A stretch of DNA of 64,000 bases from Halobellus sp. Atlit-31R (GTDB lineage: Archaea > Halobacteriota > Halobacteria > Halobacteriales > Haloferacaceae): the NCBI GenBank assembly GCA_003665935.1, contig QPLR01000001.1, forward strand, positions 248,001-312,000, read 5' to 3'. The notes below the pieces were generated by a model. The model was not told the origin of the DNA and made no database searches. It worked only from the letters and a program-made list of their open reading frames with translations. Both the position numbers and the translations under genes were made by a program. Below are positions 15,490 through 24,208 of this stretch, one piece after another. Positions within the stretch are counted from its first letter, which is position 1. Every line of letters starts with the position of its first letter.

Positions 15490-16694
15490 TGCGTCGCCTC
15501 CCTGATCGCCGCGACGAGTTCCGCGTCGGCCGTGTCCGAATCGAAGCGTGCGACCGCCCGGTTCGGGCCGCCGAGCCACGCCGCGTCGGGCGACGTGAAC
15601 TCCGACGCGAGGGCTGCGGCGGCCGTCGCTGCTCCCGTCTGCTGGGCGGCGACTCCTGCGACGCCGTCACCGAGCGCGACGACGAGCGGCTCGGGCGACC
15701 GGAAGTCGCGGGCGAGCCGGGCGACCGTCGCCAGCCGCCCCGACACGGTCACGTCGTCGGTGACGTCGCCGCGGACGACGAACACGCCGTCGTAGCGGCC
15801 CGTCTTGCTCGTCTCCAGCGCGTCGTGCACGGCCGTCGCGTGCTCGCGCCACGCGTCGAGCGCAGCGTCGCGGCCGCCGTGTCCCAGTGCGAGGGCGACG
15901 CCCGTGCCGGGGCGTTCGACGGCGACGGCGTTCAGCACGTCCGCGAAGCCGCCGAGCGTGGCCGTCGGAGCCTCGGGCGTCGCGTACGGGCGGAGGAACC
16001 GCTCGACCGACGTCGCGGCCCGTGGCGTCGCCGCGGCGTCGCCCGCGACCGCCAGTGCGACTCGCGAGGCAGTCGTCCGTCGCGCCTCGGCGTCGCGTTC
16101 CGTCGACGTCGCATCCGGGGAGAGCGTCGATTCGACCGCATCCCCGTCAGCGGAGAACGGCGCGTGGAGCAGCGTCGAGTGTGTCAGTCCGTCGACGGCG
16201 TCGTCGACGGGGATCGCCACGCCCGGCCGGCGCTCGATCGCGTCCGTCTCGACTGCGGCCTCGACGAGGTCACCAGCAACTGCGTCGGGATGTGCGCCCG
16301 CGGCGACGACGCCGGCGAGCGCCAGCACTCGATCGGAGGCGGCGTGCTCGTCGGAGCGGTCGTCCGTGTCGAGTGCCGTCGCGATCTCGTACGCGCGCAG
16401 GCTGACCGGCTCGTCGGTGGGGGCGACTGTCACGTCCGCCTCGGGTCGCTCCGAGCCGACGGTCACCAAGAGGCCGTCGTCCGCTGCCGCCGGTGCGGTG
16501 ACGCCTACCGAGGCGACGCGCACCTGGAAGGGAACGTCGACGGCACGGAGCCCGCTCGCGAGTAGCCCGGCCGCGGCGAGCGCGCCGCCGTCGTCGACCG
16601 CGAGGACGCGGACGAACGCGGCTCCGGACAGCGCCGACGCGACGCTCTCGGTGGGGGCGCTCGCGGACGGGCCGGCGTCGGATCGGGAAGCCAT
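15486..16694 (-). CDS. RecJ-like / DHH-superfamily protein lacking catalytic motifs
   Basis: A 402-residue Ala/Asp-rich protein. It sits between rps15 and pcc1, the place of a RecJ homologue in haloarchaea, and its C-terminal part resembles a DHHA1 domain (LGHGG, LGGPNRAVARF). The expected DHH motifs are missing: the N-terminal segment VLAVDDGGALAAAGLL stands where HxDxDG would be, and there is no DHH triplet. It is therefore probably not a nuclease. Catalytically dead RecJ homologues in archaea can act as Cdc45-like partners of GINS; this is a hypothesis here. A second, intact DHH protein is at 48325. Confidence 0.65.
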   Translation of the reverse strand: MASRSDAGPSASAPTESVASALSGAAFVRVLAVDDGGALAAAGLLASGLRAVDVPFQVRVASVGVTAPAAADDGLLVTVGSERPEADVTVAPTDEPVSLRAYEIATALDTDDRSDEHAASDRVLALAGVVAAGAHPDAVAGDLVEAAVETDAIERRPGVAIPVDDAVDGLTHSTLLHAPFSADGDAVESTLSPDATSTERDAEARRTTASRVALAVAGDAAATPRAATSVERFLRPYATPEAPTATLGGFADVLNAVAVERPGTGVALALGHGGRDAALDAWREHATAVHDALETSKTGRYDGVFVVRGDVTDDVTVSGRLATVARLARDFRSPEPLVVALGDGVAGVAAQQTGAATAAAALASEFTSPDAAWLGGPNRAVARFDSDTADAELVAAIREATQ

Positions 16695-16714
16695 CGGTCA
16701 GTGCGGTGTGTCGG

Positions 16715-17182
16715 TTACTCTTCGAGGAGTTCGACGGCGAGGTCGAAGGTGTAGGTGAAGTCCGCCTCGAGCGCGTCGCCACGGTAGTAGTCGACGAGCC
16801 GACGGATCTTCGACTCGGTGTTCTGCAGCGCGCGCTTGTTCTGCATATCCTGTTGGTTCTCGTTGACGTGGCGTCGGAGCCGCACCGCACGCTCCATCAG
16901 GTTCCGGAGGTCCTCGGGGAGCTCCGGTGCCGCGTCGTTCTCGTCGAGGATCGTGGTGATCTTCTTGTCGGTCGCGACCTTGACGTCGGGGATCGGAACG
17001 CCCTTGACGCCTTCGTCGCGGAGCTTCAGGCCGATCTGGCTGGGGTCGTGACCCTGCTCTGCCAGTTCGACGACGCGCGCTTCGATCGCTTCGGCGTCGA
17101 CGTCACTCCACTCCGGGGGTTCGTCTGCCACCGGCTTGTCCGAACCGGACGAGCCACGGCGGCGGGTGTGCATTCGTGCCAT
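16715..17182 (-). CDS. rps15: 30S ribosomal protein S15 (uS15)
   Basis: Small-subunit ribosomal protein, archaeal type with N-terminal extension. The 155-residue protein starts MARMHTRRRGSSGSDKP, then the archaeal domain (WSDVDAEAIEARVVELAEQGHDPSQIG) and the S15 core (LMERAVRLRRHVNENQQDMQNKR.. RRLVDYYR). ATG 17182 is the family start; the longer frame is an artefact. It is the first gene of the minus-strand group rps15 - recJ-like - ORF - pcc1 - rps3ae. Confidence 0.97.
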   Translation of the reverse strand: MARMHTRRRGSSGSDKPVADEPPEWSDVDAEAIEARVVELAEQGHDPSQIGLKLRDEGVKGVPIPDVKVATDKKITTILDENDAAPELPEDLRNLMERAVRLRRHVNENQQDMQNKRALQNTESKIRRLVDYYRGDALEADFTYTFDLAVELLEE

Positions 17183-17418
17183 TGTATTCGGGTTGGAACG
17201 GCACAGACCGCAGAATACGCGATTGACCTGCCGACGGCGTCGGCAGCGTCGCACTTCCGCAATCCCAAGCCGCGACGGGCGCGGCGAGTCAGATTTGCGG
17301 CCGTGCTGTTCCCGTCTGTAGCCACCCGCGAGGACGACAAAAGGGTTGCGACCCGCGACCGATCCCACCAAGTCGAAGCCCTTAAGAACGAAAGCGAAAT
17401 ACGAAGTAATGCGATTGC

Positions 17419-17490
17419 GGGCTCGTAGATCAGGGGTAGATCACTCCCTTGGCATGGGAGAGGCCCCGGGTTCAAATCCCGGCGAGTCCA
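17419..17490 (+). tRNA. tRNA-Ala (anticodon GGC)
   Basis: A full cloverleaf of 72 nt: acceptor GGGCTCG pairs with CGAGTCC; the anticodon stem CTCCC/GGGAG encloses the loop TTGGCAT with anticodon GGC; the T arm has GTTCAAATC. The acceptor contains the G3:U70 wobble pair, the identity element of alanine tRNAs. CCA is not encoded; A73 is followed by TTTC. A CTTAAG element about 35 bases upstream may be its TATA box. No intron is seen. Confidence 0.97.
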
Positions 17491-17523
17491 TTTCTAGTAA
17501 CGCTCGTAACGAGGGAGTACCGG

Positions 17524-17706
17524 ATGACGTTACAGCCGCTGAAGCGCCCGAAAAAGGCATTTTATCGGTCTGAGCCGACCCCCTCACGAAAGAGAGAGCG
17601 TTTGGAATCGCAACGCGGATCGCCGCCGTCCGGCGGTGACGCGAGGGAGTTCCGCCCGGTCTGTCGGTACTGCGGGATGCCGATCGATCACGGCCGAACG
17701 GCGTGA
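17524..17706 (+). CDS. Possible small CxxC protein (60 aa)
   Basis: The frame from ATG 17524 ends CRYCGMPIDHGRTA, a CxxC plus His ending that resembles short zinc-binding proteins. A TTTTATC element at about 17562 lies inside the frame, and an in-frame TTG at 17602 would give a 35-residue version. The N-terminal half is basic and not distinctive. The frame lies just after tRNA-Ala and before the gene at 17775. Weak; no family named. Confidence 0.3.
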   Translation: MTLQPLKRPKKAFYRSEPTPSRKRERLESQRGSPPSGGDAREFRPVCRYCGMPIDHGRTA

Positions 17707-17774
17707 ACGGCAGGCGAAGCGCTCAGGCCGCCGGTAAGGTGAAACCCGAGCGGCCCAAGCCTTTGGGAGAGACG

Positions 17775-18110
17775 ATGAGTCAAGAGACGCTCTCCGGCGA
17801 GGATCTCTCTGCCCTCCGAGCGGAGTACGTTCACAAGGTGACCGAGGCGCTCCCGGCACGAGCAGCAGAGGCGGAGAGATGGCCGATCCGCCTGGATCAC
17901 TGCTTTGGGCGCGTCGTACTGGACAATCTGTTCGAGGCCGAGTGGTACGAGCACGTCGACGGGCGTCCGGCGTACGAGCACTTATCGGCGGAGCAACTTC
18001 GGAAGGCGATCGACATCGCAGATCGGATGCTCGAGGAGGGCCGGCCAGCCGTCGAACAGTTGAACCGGCAGTCCCTGAAGTGGCGCGACACCGGCCCACG
18101 AGGCGAGTAA
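17775..18110 (+). CDS. Conserved haloarchaeal hypothetical protein
   Basis: A 111-residue soluble, mostly helical protein starting MSQETLSGEDLSALRAEY. Features are a DHCFGRVVLDNLFEAEWYEH core and a C-terminal helix RKAIDIADRMLEEGRPAVEQLN. Similar short proteins occur across haloarchaea without a known function. ATG 17775 is preferred over GTG 17703 because the extra residues are basic and the family-like acidic start begins at MSQE. Confidence 0.65.
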   Translation: MSQETLSGEDLSALRAEYVHKVTEALPARAAEAERWPIRLDHCFGRVVLDNLFEAEWYEHVDGRPAYEHLSAEQLRKAIDIADRMLEEGRPAVEQLNRQSLKWRDTGPRGE

Positions 18111-18165
18111 CGCCCCCGCGTCGACTTCGCCACGGTTAACCGGATCTCCACGAACGTCTAGAGGA

Positions 18166-18660
18166 ATGGACTTCGACACTGGTCGCCGCCGGTTCCTCGA
18201 GATTGCGGGAACCGGGGCCGCGCTCTCGCTTGCCGGGTGTAACGCACAACAGACCAACGACGAGGGGACGACGACCGGGAGTGCCGACGGCGACGCGGCG
18301 ACGGTCACCGTGGCGCTGCAGCCCGACGAACAGCAGCTCCGACAGCGCGAAGAGGAGATCCGCGCGGAGCTCGAGGCGGGGAACATCTCGCAGACCGAAG
18401 CGCAGACGCAGTTCCGCACGGCGCAGTCCGAACTCCGCTCGGCGGCGGTGAGCGCGTTCGAAGAACGGGTCAGCGAGTCGGGGCTGACGGTCGAGAACTC
18501 GATCGAGCAGTTCAGCGTCTTGTTGGTGTCGGGGCCGGCGACGGAACTGATCGGGGCGCTCTCGTTCGAGGAAGTGAGCGGTCTGCTGCCCGCGGAGACG
18601 TTCCAGCAGGCCAAAGAGCAGGCGACGACACAGACCGCGAGCTCGACGCCCGCGAACTGA
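18166..18660 (+). CDS. Tat-exported lipoprotein of unknown function
   Basis: A 164-residue protein with a twin-arginine signal (GRRRFLEIAG, 6-15) and a lipobox LAGC (C25), so it should be anchored outside. The mature part begins with a Thr/Asp linker, then a long helical, Glu/Gln-rich segment (about 55-95, probable coiled coil), then a small C-terminal domain ending in a Thr/Gln-rich tail. No enzymatic motif is visible. ATG 18166. Confidence 0.75.
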   Translation: MDFDTGRRRFLEIAGTGAALSLAGCNAQQTNDEGTTTGSADGDAATVTVALQPDEQQLRQREEEIRAELEAGNISQTEAQTQFRTAQSELRSAAVSAFEERVSESGLTVENSIEQFSVLLVSGPATELIGALSFEEVSGLLPAETFQQAKEQATTQTASSTPAN

Positions 18661-18688
18661 CCCGGACCGACGCGAGCCGCGGACGAGC

Positions 18689-18895
18689 TCACTCCTCGGC
18701 GTAGAACAGCGTTCGACGACAGTCGGGGCAGACGTACGGGACCGGCGTGAGGATCTCGTCGGCGCGGACGCTGCTCAGAAACCCGTCGGTCGGCTCCTCG
18801 GAGACGATCGTCGGCGTACCGACCGCATCAGAGCCCTGTAGCCGCATCTCTGTGAGCGGTTCCTCGCAGTCCGGACAGCGCTTTTCGTCGGACAT
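18689..18895 (-). CDS. Small zinc-ribbon protein
   Basis: A 68-residue protein with two CPxC knuckles, CPDC at residues 7-10 and CPDC at 56-59, separated by an acidic middle segment. This four-cysteine arrangement is a typical zinc ribbon. It probably binds nucleic acid or protein, but no specific family was recognised. ATG 18895; convergent with the lipoprotein gene. Confidence 0.75.
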   Translation of the reverse strand: MSDEKRCPDCEEPLTEMRLQGSDAVGTPTIVSEEPTDGFLSSVRADEILTPVPYVCPDCRRTLFYAEE

Positions 18896-18970
18896 ACGTT
18901 CACCGTCGCCCCAAGCGATTATAAGCGACCGGCCGCGCAGAAGTCGACGGCCATTTAGTCCCCCTCGGGT

Positions 18971-20350
18971 ATGAGTCAGCCAATGGATCGGTCGTGGTAC
19001 GCAGTCCCAGTTGCGGTCGTCGTCGCCGCAGCGGTCGCGCTCGGAGCGCCGGTGCCGCCGGACGCTGCGACGATGCTGGCCATCACGGCGTTCAGCATCG
19101 TGCTCTGGATCGGGAACCCGCTCCCCGCGTGGTTCGTCGGGCTCCTCACGATCGGCTCCGTCGGCGTCGCGTTCTCACCGAGCCTCGCGTTCACCGGGTT
19201 TCAGTCGCCGGCGACGTGGCTGATCGGCTTCGGACTGATCGTCGGCGAAGCGACCCGCCAGAGCGGTCTGGGCGCGTTCTTCGAGGCGCGTCTGCTCTCG
19301 TGGATCTCCGCGGACGAGGGCCACGACACCGTGGATCTCTATCGCCGACTCCTCGTCGGGCTCAGTCTCGCCGGTCTGGCGTTCACGCTCCTGCTCCCGT
19401 CGGCGCTCGTGCGCGTGCTGGTACTCGCGCCGATCCTCGCCGACATCGGCACGCTCTTCGACTCCCGTCGGGCCCGAGTCGGCCTGTTCGTCGGCCCGCT
19501 GTTCGTGACGTGGCACGCCGCCGGCGGCGTGCTGACCGCTGCGCTGCCGAACATCATCACGACCGGGATCTTGGAGTCGGTCGCCGGCCAGACGATCAGC
19601 TGGTCGGCGTGGCTGCTGGCGATGTTCCCGGTGACGAGTCTGGCCCGAGCCGCGCTCATCGTCACTGTCGTGTACGTGCTCTACCGGCCCGCCCCGGACT
19701 CGGGGATCGACCCGCCGACGGGCGACGACCGCGCCGCGACGGGCACAGAGCGGCGGATGCTGCTCCTGCTTTTCGTCGGCGTCGCGGTCTGGGCGACGGA
19801 CTTCCTGCACGGGCTGCATCCAGTCTTCGGCGCACTGCTGGTCGCCGGGCTCGCGATCGCGCCGCGGATCGGCGTGATGGAGTTCGAGAGCGTCGCCGAC
19901 GTCGATTTCTCGCTGCTGTTCTTCGTCGGGTCGGTGTTCGCGATCGCGTCCGGGCTGCAGCAGACGGGGTTCACCGACACCGCCGCGGGCTCGCTGCTGG
20001 CGCTTCTCCCCTCGGATCTGCCGCTGTGGCTGGCGATGCTCGCGGTCTTCGCCGTCACGAGTCTGCTGATGGTCCTCATCGAGGCCGTCGCTCTCGCCAG
20101 CGTCATCACGCCCGTCGTGATCAGCTACGCAGAGCAGGCCAGCCTGCCAGTGGTGCCCGTGATCCTCGCGGAGGCGCTGGCGCTCGACACCTCGTACTTC
20201 TTCCCGTACCAGTCGATGGTGCTGGTGACGATTCTCGGCTTCGACGTCATCGACGCGAACGAGCTCGTGCGGACGATGTCGGTCGTCGCGATCCTCTCGA
20301 TCGTCCTCCTGTTGCTCCCGCAGGTGCTGCTGTTGTTGCTGCTGTACTAG
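18971..20350 (+). CDS. SLC13/DASS-type anion permease
   Basis: Integral membrane transporter of 459 residues with about twelve hydrophobic segments. The organisation fits the divalent anion:Na+ symporter (SLC13) superfamily: an N-terminal LAITAFSIVLWIGNPLP segment, a first re-entrant region near PNIITTGIL (about 195), and a second near SLLMVLIEAVALASVITPVV. The substrate (dicarboxylate, sulfate or similar) cannot be told from sequence. ATG 18971; monocistronic, ending before a 435-bp gap. Confidence 0.75.
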   Translation: MSQPMDRSWYAVPVAVVVAAAVALGAPVPPDAATMLAITAFSIVLWIGNPLPAWFVGLLTIGSVGVAFSPSLAFTGFQSPATWLIGFGLIVGEATRQSGLGAFFEARLLSWISADEGHDTVDLYRRLLVGLSLAGLAFTLLLPSALVRVLVLAPILADIGTLFDSRRARVGLFVGPLFVTWHAAGGVLTAALPNIITTGILESVAGQTISWSAWLLAMFPVTSLARAALIVTVVYVLYRPAPDSGIDPPTGDDRAATGTERRMLLLLFVGVAVWATDFLHGLHPVFGALLVAGLAIAPRIGVMEFESVADVDFSLLFFVGSVFAIASGLQQTGFTDTAAGSLLALLPSDLPLWLAMLAVFAVTSLLMVLIEAVALASVITPVVISYAEQASLPVVPVILAEALALDTSYFFPYQSMVLVTILGFDVIDANELVRTMSVVAILSIVLLLLPQVLLLLLLY

Positions 20351-20785
20351 TTCCCGGTCGCGCCGCGCTTCGGGATCGACCGGTCGGTGAGTGCGGTCCC
20401 GGCAACAGATATTTTACGCTCGTTTGCGTCCCCCCGCGCCGCAGTCGCCTGCGACCGGTGCTACGATCGGGACGGCGTCGCCGGCTGCAACATCCCAAGC
20501 GGTGACGGGCTCCCCCACGACGACGGCCACGCCGTCAACCGCGACGGATTCGACGCAGCGACGCGACCTCTCGGCGCGGGAACTCCGCCGCGTCGACGCG
20601 GTCGTCGACGCATACGGCGTGCCGAGTGGCGGGTCCCTCCTGCTCAAAGGCAACTCGTCGGTGCGCGTGTCCGTCGCCCGTGAGGTCTGCCGAGCCCTCG
20701 ATTGCGGAGCGGCCGGGCATCGAGACCCGCGAGCGTTCGCGACAGACCACACTCCTATTTCCCTCCGTCTGACGATCACCCGACA
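20351..20785. other. 435-bp gap with coding-like bias but no complete gene
   Basis: No complete gene is visible. From about 20502 (in-frame GTG) to about 20720 one plus frame reads protein-like, for example LSARELRRVDAVVDAYGVPS, with G/C-rich third positions. The frame does not stop before the exchanger gene starts at 20786 and its later part is plainly the wrong frame. It may be a decayed gene or a gene with an internal frameshift. An AT-rich element (GATATTTTAC, near 20407) could be a promoter. Confidence 0.35.
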
Positions 20786-21724
20786 ATGGCTCTCGCATCG
20801 GTCTCGGTACATACCGCTCTCGTCGTGGCCGCCATCGTGGGATTGGGCATCAGTGCTGACCAGTTCGTCGCCGGTGCCGGCGGCGTCGCTCGCCGGCTCG
20901 GTCTCTCCGGTCTCCTGGTGGGGCTCACCGTCGTCGCGTTCGGGACCTCGGCACCGGAGTTCGCGGTCACGCTCAACGCCGCGCTCACGGCGAAATCGAA
21001 CATCTCCGTCGCCAACGTCGTTGGCTCGAACATCTTCAATCTCGGATTCATCCTCGGCGGCGTCGCGCTCATCAAGGCGCTGCCGGTCTCGACGGCGCTC
21101 GTCCGTCGGGACAGTCTCTCGCTGATCCTCGGGACGGGGGTCGTGCTCGCGGTGCTCTCGGATCTGCGTCTCTCCCGGATCGAGGGCGGACTCCTCGTGG
21201 CGTTGCTCGTCGGCTATCTCGCGCTGCTCGTCCGAACCGGAAGCGAGCAACTCAGCGGGGAGACGATCACCGCGGGCGACAGCGGCTGGATCGACGTCGC
21301 GCGGGCCGTCGCGGGGCTCGCCGGCATCATCCTCTCGGCGCACATCCTCGTTTCGTCGGCGGCGTCGCTGGCGCGGATCGCCGGCGTCTCCGAATGGCTG
21401 ATCGGCGTGACGATCGTCGCCGCTGGTACGTCCGCGCCCGAGTTCGCGACGTCGGTCGCCGCGGCCCGGCGAGACCAGGCGGGGCTCTCTGCGGGGAACC
21501 TCGTCGGGAGCAGCATCTTCAACGCCCTCGGCGTCCTCGGTCTGGCAGCGGCTATCCGGCCACTCTCGGTCGTCCCGACGGCGTTCGACACCACGCTGTG
21601 GCTGCTTGGGCTCACGGTTCTCGTGACTGTGCTCTTCTGGACGGACGAAGTTCTCTCGCGGGCCGAAGGAGGAGTGCTAGTCGTCGTCGCCGCGGCGACG
21701 TGGGTGGTCAACATCCTGAGTTGA
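20786..21724 (+). CDS. CaCA-family Na+/Ca2+ exchanger-type transporter
   Basis: A 312-residue membrane protein with the two alpha repeats of cation/Ca2+ exchangers: FGTSAPEF at 53-60 with NVVGSNIFNLGFILG, and AGTSAPEF at 213-220 with NLVGSSIFNALGVLG. Each half has five helices with opposite topology. The family (YrbG/NCX) exchanges Ca2+ for Na+ or H+. Both acidic ion-binding Glu residues are present. ATG 20786 is used; the 28 residues upstream are non-hydrophobic and overlap the gap above. Confidence 0.93.
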   Translation: MALASVSVHTALVVAAIVGLGISADQFVAGAGGVARRLGLSGLLVGLTVVAFGTSAPEFAVTLNAALTAKSNISVANVVGSNIFNLGFILGGVALIKALPVSTALVRRDSLSLILGTGVVLAVLSDLRLSRIEGGLLVALLVGYLALLVRTGSEQLSGETITAGDSGWIDVARAVAGLAGIILSAHILVSSAASLARIAGVSEWLIGVTIVAAGTSAPEFATSVAAARRDQAGLSAGNLVGSSIFNALGVLGLAAAIRPLSVVPTAFDTTLWLLGLTVLVTVLFWTDEVLSRAEGGVLVVVAAATWVVNILS

Positions 21725-21860
21725 GGCGTCGCAGCGTCGCGGCGGCCCGTTCGCGGTCGCCGACCGAGTCCGCGGAGCAGTCGAGTCGGGCGGGAGTTCG
21801 AGTGCGACACCGCGATAACTGTTGATCGGTCGGGTGGGGGAGCCGGCAGCTACTGCCCGG

Positions 21861-22043
21861 CTACCATCGCAGCCACACCACGAGCGCGAAGCCGATGGCG
21901 AGGGCGCTGGGGACGAGCATCAACAGCACCTCGGGAGAGCCCAGAGTTTCGACGGACACCAGATTGGCGAGGTCGAGGAGCAGCCAGAGGCTGACCGCTA
22001 ACAGGGTCACACCGACGACCGCGGCGACTGCTCGGTTTTTCAT
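21861..22043 (-). CDS. Small membrane protein (60 aa)
   Basis: Two hydrophobic helices (about 5-24 and 38-58) joined by a short loop containing NLVSVETLGSP; starts MKNRAVAAVVG. Function unknown. The regular two-helix hairpin, positive N-terminus and good codon bias support a real gene. Divergent from the gene at 22232. Confidence 0.6.
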   Translation of the reverse strand: MKNRAVAAVVGVTLLAVSLWLLLDLANLVSVETLGSPEVLLMLVPSALAIGFALVVWLRW

Positions 22044-22200
22044 AGGCGTTCGTTGGACTGCTCCGACGTAGACCGAGTTGTCGGCTGACGACCTAAGCGT
22101 TTGGCCCGTTTCGGTGATCGTGTGTGCTGGAGTCTCGTCCTCGAGTCCCGGTGCTCTTCTCGGGATCTCCGGAGTCTCCCCGCTCGCCGTGCGAGGGCAG

Positions 22201-22206
22201 TATAAA
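22201..22206 (+). promoter_or_regulatory. TATA box
   Basis: TATAAA lies 31 bases before the ATG at 22232, consistent with a leaderless transcript and supporting that start. Confidence 0.65.
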
Positions 22207-22231
22207 GACCATCGGTGACAAGGGTCCGAGT

Positions 22232-22963
22232 ATGCCCGAAATCCCGGTGACCGACGAACAGCAGGCGACGATCGACGAGATCAGCGGCGACATCGCGGAC
22301 GCGTACGTCGACACCTACGGCCACGTTCGGACCCGAGACGTCGTCCAGTACCTGCTAGACACGTACACGCCGCCGGAGGAACTCGACCGACCGGGGGCGG
22401 AGGCCTACGAGCGAATCGCGACAGCGGAGTTCCCCGCGCTCCAGCAGATCGCCGCCGACGTCGACGAGGTTCCGGGTAGCGGTATCGACGCTGACACGAT
22501 GCGCGGGAAGTTGGTGGGTGAACTCGGCGTCGCGGAGGTCGCCAGGCGACTCGAAGCCGTCGATCCGGAGCGCACAGCGGAGGCCGTCGACGGGGCGGAG
22601 GAGGACGGGTCGACCGGCGACGCAGGGGCGGAGTCGGCGGTGGAAGACGAGTCGGCGTCCGCGGCAGCCCCGGCTTCTGAAGCCACGTCCGAATCCGAGT
22701 CAGAGTCGGACGCCGCGGATCCCGACGATTCCGGCGAGAGCACCGATGGCGACCCCGAGGAGAGCGGGGAGTCGACGCGGTCGGCGACGCCGAGCGATCC
22801 GGGCTCGCTGCTGTCGACGGCGAACCGGCTGCTCGACGCGCACGACGACAAGTGGCGGAAGTCAGCAGGCGACGCGCCGTACGAAGTCGACCTGCCCGAC
22901 GGAACGACGGCGCAGGCCCGAACAAAAGACGACGTTCGCCAGTTGCTGTTCAAGCACTACTGA
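22232..22963 (+). CDS. Acidic haloarchaeal protein of unknown function
   Basis: A 243-residue protein with an N-terminal helical domain (1-115: MPEIPVTDEQQATIDEISG..., including RTRDVVQYLLDTY), a Ser/Glu/Asp-rich low-complexity linker (about 118-195), and a conserved C-terminal domain with SLLSTANRLLDAHDDKWRKS and the ending DDVRQLLFKHY. The linker reads as a disordered tether between two folded parts. Not recognised by name. The start is fixed by the TATA box 31 bases upstream. Confidence 0.7.
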   Translation: MPEIPVTDEQQATIDEISGDIADAYVDTYGHVRTRDVVQYLLDTYTPPEELDRPGAEAYERIATAEFPALQQIAADVDEVPGSGIDADTMRGKLVGELGVAEVARRLEAVDPERTAEAVDGAEEDGSTGDAGAESAVEDESASAAAPASEATSESESESDAADPDDSGESTDGDPEESGESTRSATPSDPGSLLSTANRLLDAHDDKWRKSAGDAPYEVDLPDGTTAQARTKDDVRQLLFKHY

Positions 22964-23040
22964 ACGGCGGGAGTCAGCCTCGGCCTGGGCGTCGGCGTCC
23001 GACCGGGGACCACCACGACACCGCTCGGCCGGGCAGAGAG

Positions 23041-23046
23041 TATATT
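23041..23046 (+). promoter_or_regulatory. TATA box of the NRDE gene
   Basis: TATATT lies 30 bases before GTG 23071. Its spacing supports the GTG, rather than any longer upstream frame, as the start of the TANGO2-like protein. Confidence 0.65.
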
Positions 23047-23070
23047 CCGTCTTCGGTCCAAGAGGCTGGC

Positions 23071-23832
23071 GTGTGTACACTGACGCTCGCCTGGCGCGCG
23101 TTCGACGACGCGCCCGTCGTCGTCGCAGCGAACCGCGACGAACTGCTGGATCGGGAGTCGGAACCGCCGACCGTCGCCGACGGTGACCCGGCGTTCGTCG
23201 CCCCGCGCGACGCCGTCGCCGGGGGGACGTGGATCGGCTACAACGAGCACGGTGTCTTCGCCGGCCTGACGAACCGCTGGGTCGACGTCCCCGACGGCGG
23301 CGAGCGCTCCCGCGGGCTCCTCGTCCGCGACGTGCTGCGCGCCGACAGCGCCGCCGAGGCGCGCGCAGCCGTCGAAGCTGCCGTCGCTGAGGACACCTAC
23401 GACGGCTTTCACCTCGTCGTCGCCGCACGCGACGACCCGACGGCGTACTACTTCGAGTGGGACGGCGACCTCGCGGTGCGGGAGTTGACGCCGGGCGTCC
23501 ACGTCGTCGTCAACGTCGGCATCGACGGCGAGTTCGTCGAACCCGCGTGGCGGCCAGAAGTCGGGGCCGTCCAGGCTCACGACGCGGGTCGCGTCCGCGA
23601 GGAGTTGGACCCGACGAGGTGGGACTCGGCGGCCGCGTGGCGCGACCGTGCCGCCGAGGTGCTCGGCAGCCACGAGTTCGGGGTCTGCGTCCACGACTCC
23701 GATCGACGTCGGAAGTTCGGAACGCGGTCGTCGTCGCTGATCACACTCTACGCCGACGGCGACGCGGCGTTCCAGTTCGCCGACGGTGCGCCGTGCGATA
23801 CGCCGTTCGACCGCGTCGAAGGTCAAATTTAA
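23071..23832 (+). CDS. NRDE (TANGO2-like) family protein
   Basis: A 253-residue protein with the hallmark Asn-Arg-Asp-Glu motif (AANRDELLDRESEPP, about 20-34), the GGTWIGYN segment near 52-60 and TNRW. Starting at GTG 23071 the protein begins MCTLTLAW, so removal of Met would expose Cys2, as in Ntn-hydrolase-like enzymes; the NRDE family usually shows this Cys. Eukaryotic TANGO2 is linked to heme and lipid handling, but the archaeal role is unknown. The TATA box is 30 bases upstream. Confidence 0.87.
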   Translation: MCTLTLAWRAFDDAPVVVAANRDELLDRESEPPTVADGDPAFVAPRDAVAGGTWIGYNEHGVFAGLTNRWVDVPDGGERSRGLLVRDVLRADSAAEARAAVEAAVAEDTYDGFHLVVAARDDPTAYYFEWDGDLAVRELTPGVHVVVNVGIDGEFVEPAWRPEVGAVQAHDAGRVREELDPTRWDSAAAWRDRAAEVLGSHEFGVCVHDSDRRRKFGTRSSSLITLYADGDAAFQFADGAPCDTPFDRVEGQI

Positions 23833-23833
23833 A
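23826..23833 (+). promoter_or_regulatory. TATA box inside the end of the NRDE gene
   Basis: An AATTTAAA element lies about 27-32 bases before ATG 23858 and overlaps the last codons of the upstream gene, so the HTH gene has its own promoter. Confidence 0.55.
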
Positions 23834-23857
23834 CGAGTCGCGGGCGTCGGACAGAGT

Positions 23858-24208
23858 ATGAGCGCAGCCGCCGAAGCCGATCTCTCGGAGGACGAACGCG
23901 AAGCGCTGGCACTCATCCGAGAGACGGGTGGGATCCACCAGAGCGACTTCTGGAAGGAGCTCGACATCTCCTCGCGGAAAGGCAGCCGGATCGCCGAGCG
24001 ACTCGCCTCGCTCGGACTCATCGAGCGCGAGGATACGGTGTATCAAGGGCACAACACCTACCACCTCGAGCCGGCCGCGCGGGACCTGGACTTCTCGCTG
24101 CTGATGGCGGGCGATATGCTCTCGCCGTTCATCGGCGAGGAGGAGGTCAACCACAACAGCGACGCCTTCTCGCAGTGGCTGATGAACCTGGCCTACGAGG
24201 AGTACTGA
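23858..24208 (+). CDS. Winged-helix transcriptional regulator
   Basis: A 116-residue protein with a MarR/Lrp-like helix-turn-helix: EREALALIRETGGIHQSDF, then recognition helix SRKGSRIAERLASLGLI and wing EREDTVYQGHNTYHL. The C-terminal part (LMAGDMLSPFIGEEEVN) may mediate dimerisation. ATG 23858 is supported by a TATA box about 29 bases upstream. Target genes unknown. Confidence 0.82.
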   Translation: MSAAAEADLSEDEREALALIRETGGIHQSDFWKELDISSRKGSRIAERLASLGLIEREDTVYQGHNTYHLEPAARDLDFSLLMAGDMLSPFIGEEEVNHNSDAFSQWLMNLAYEEY

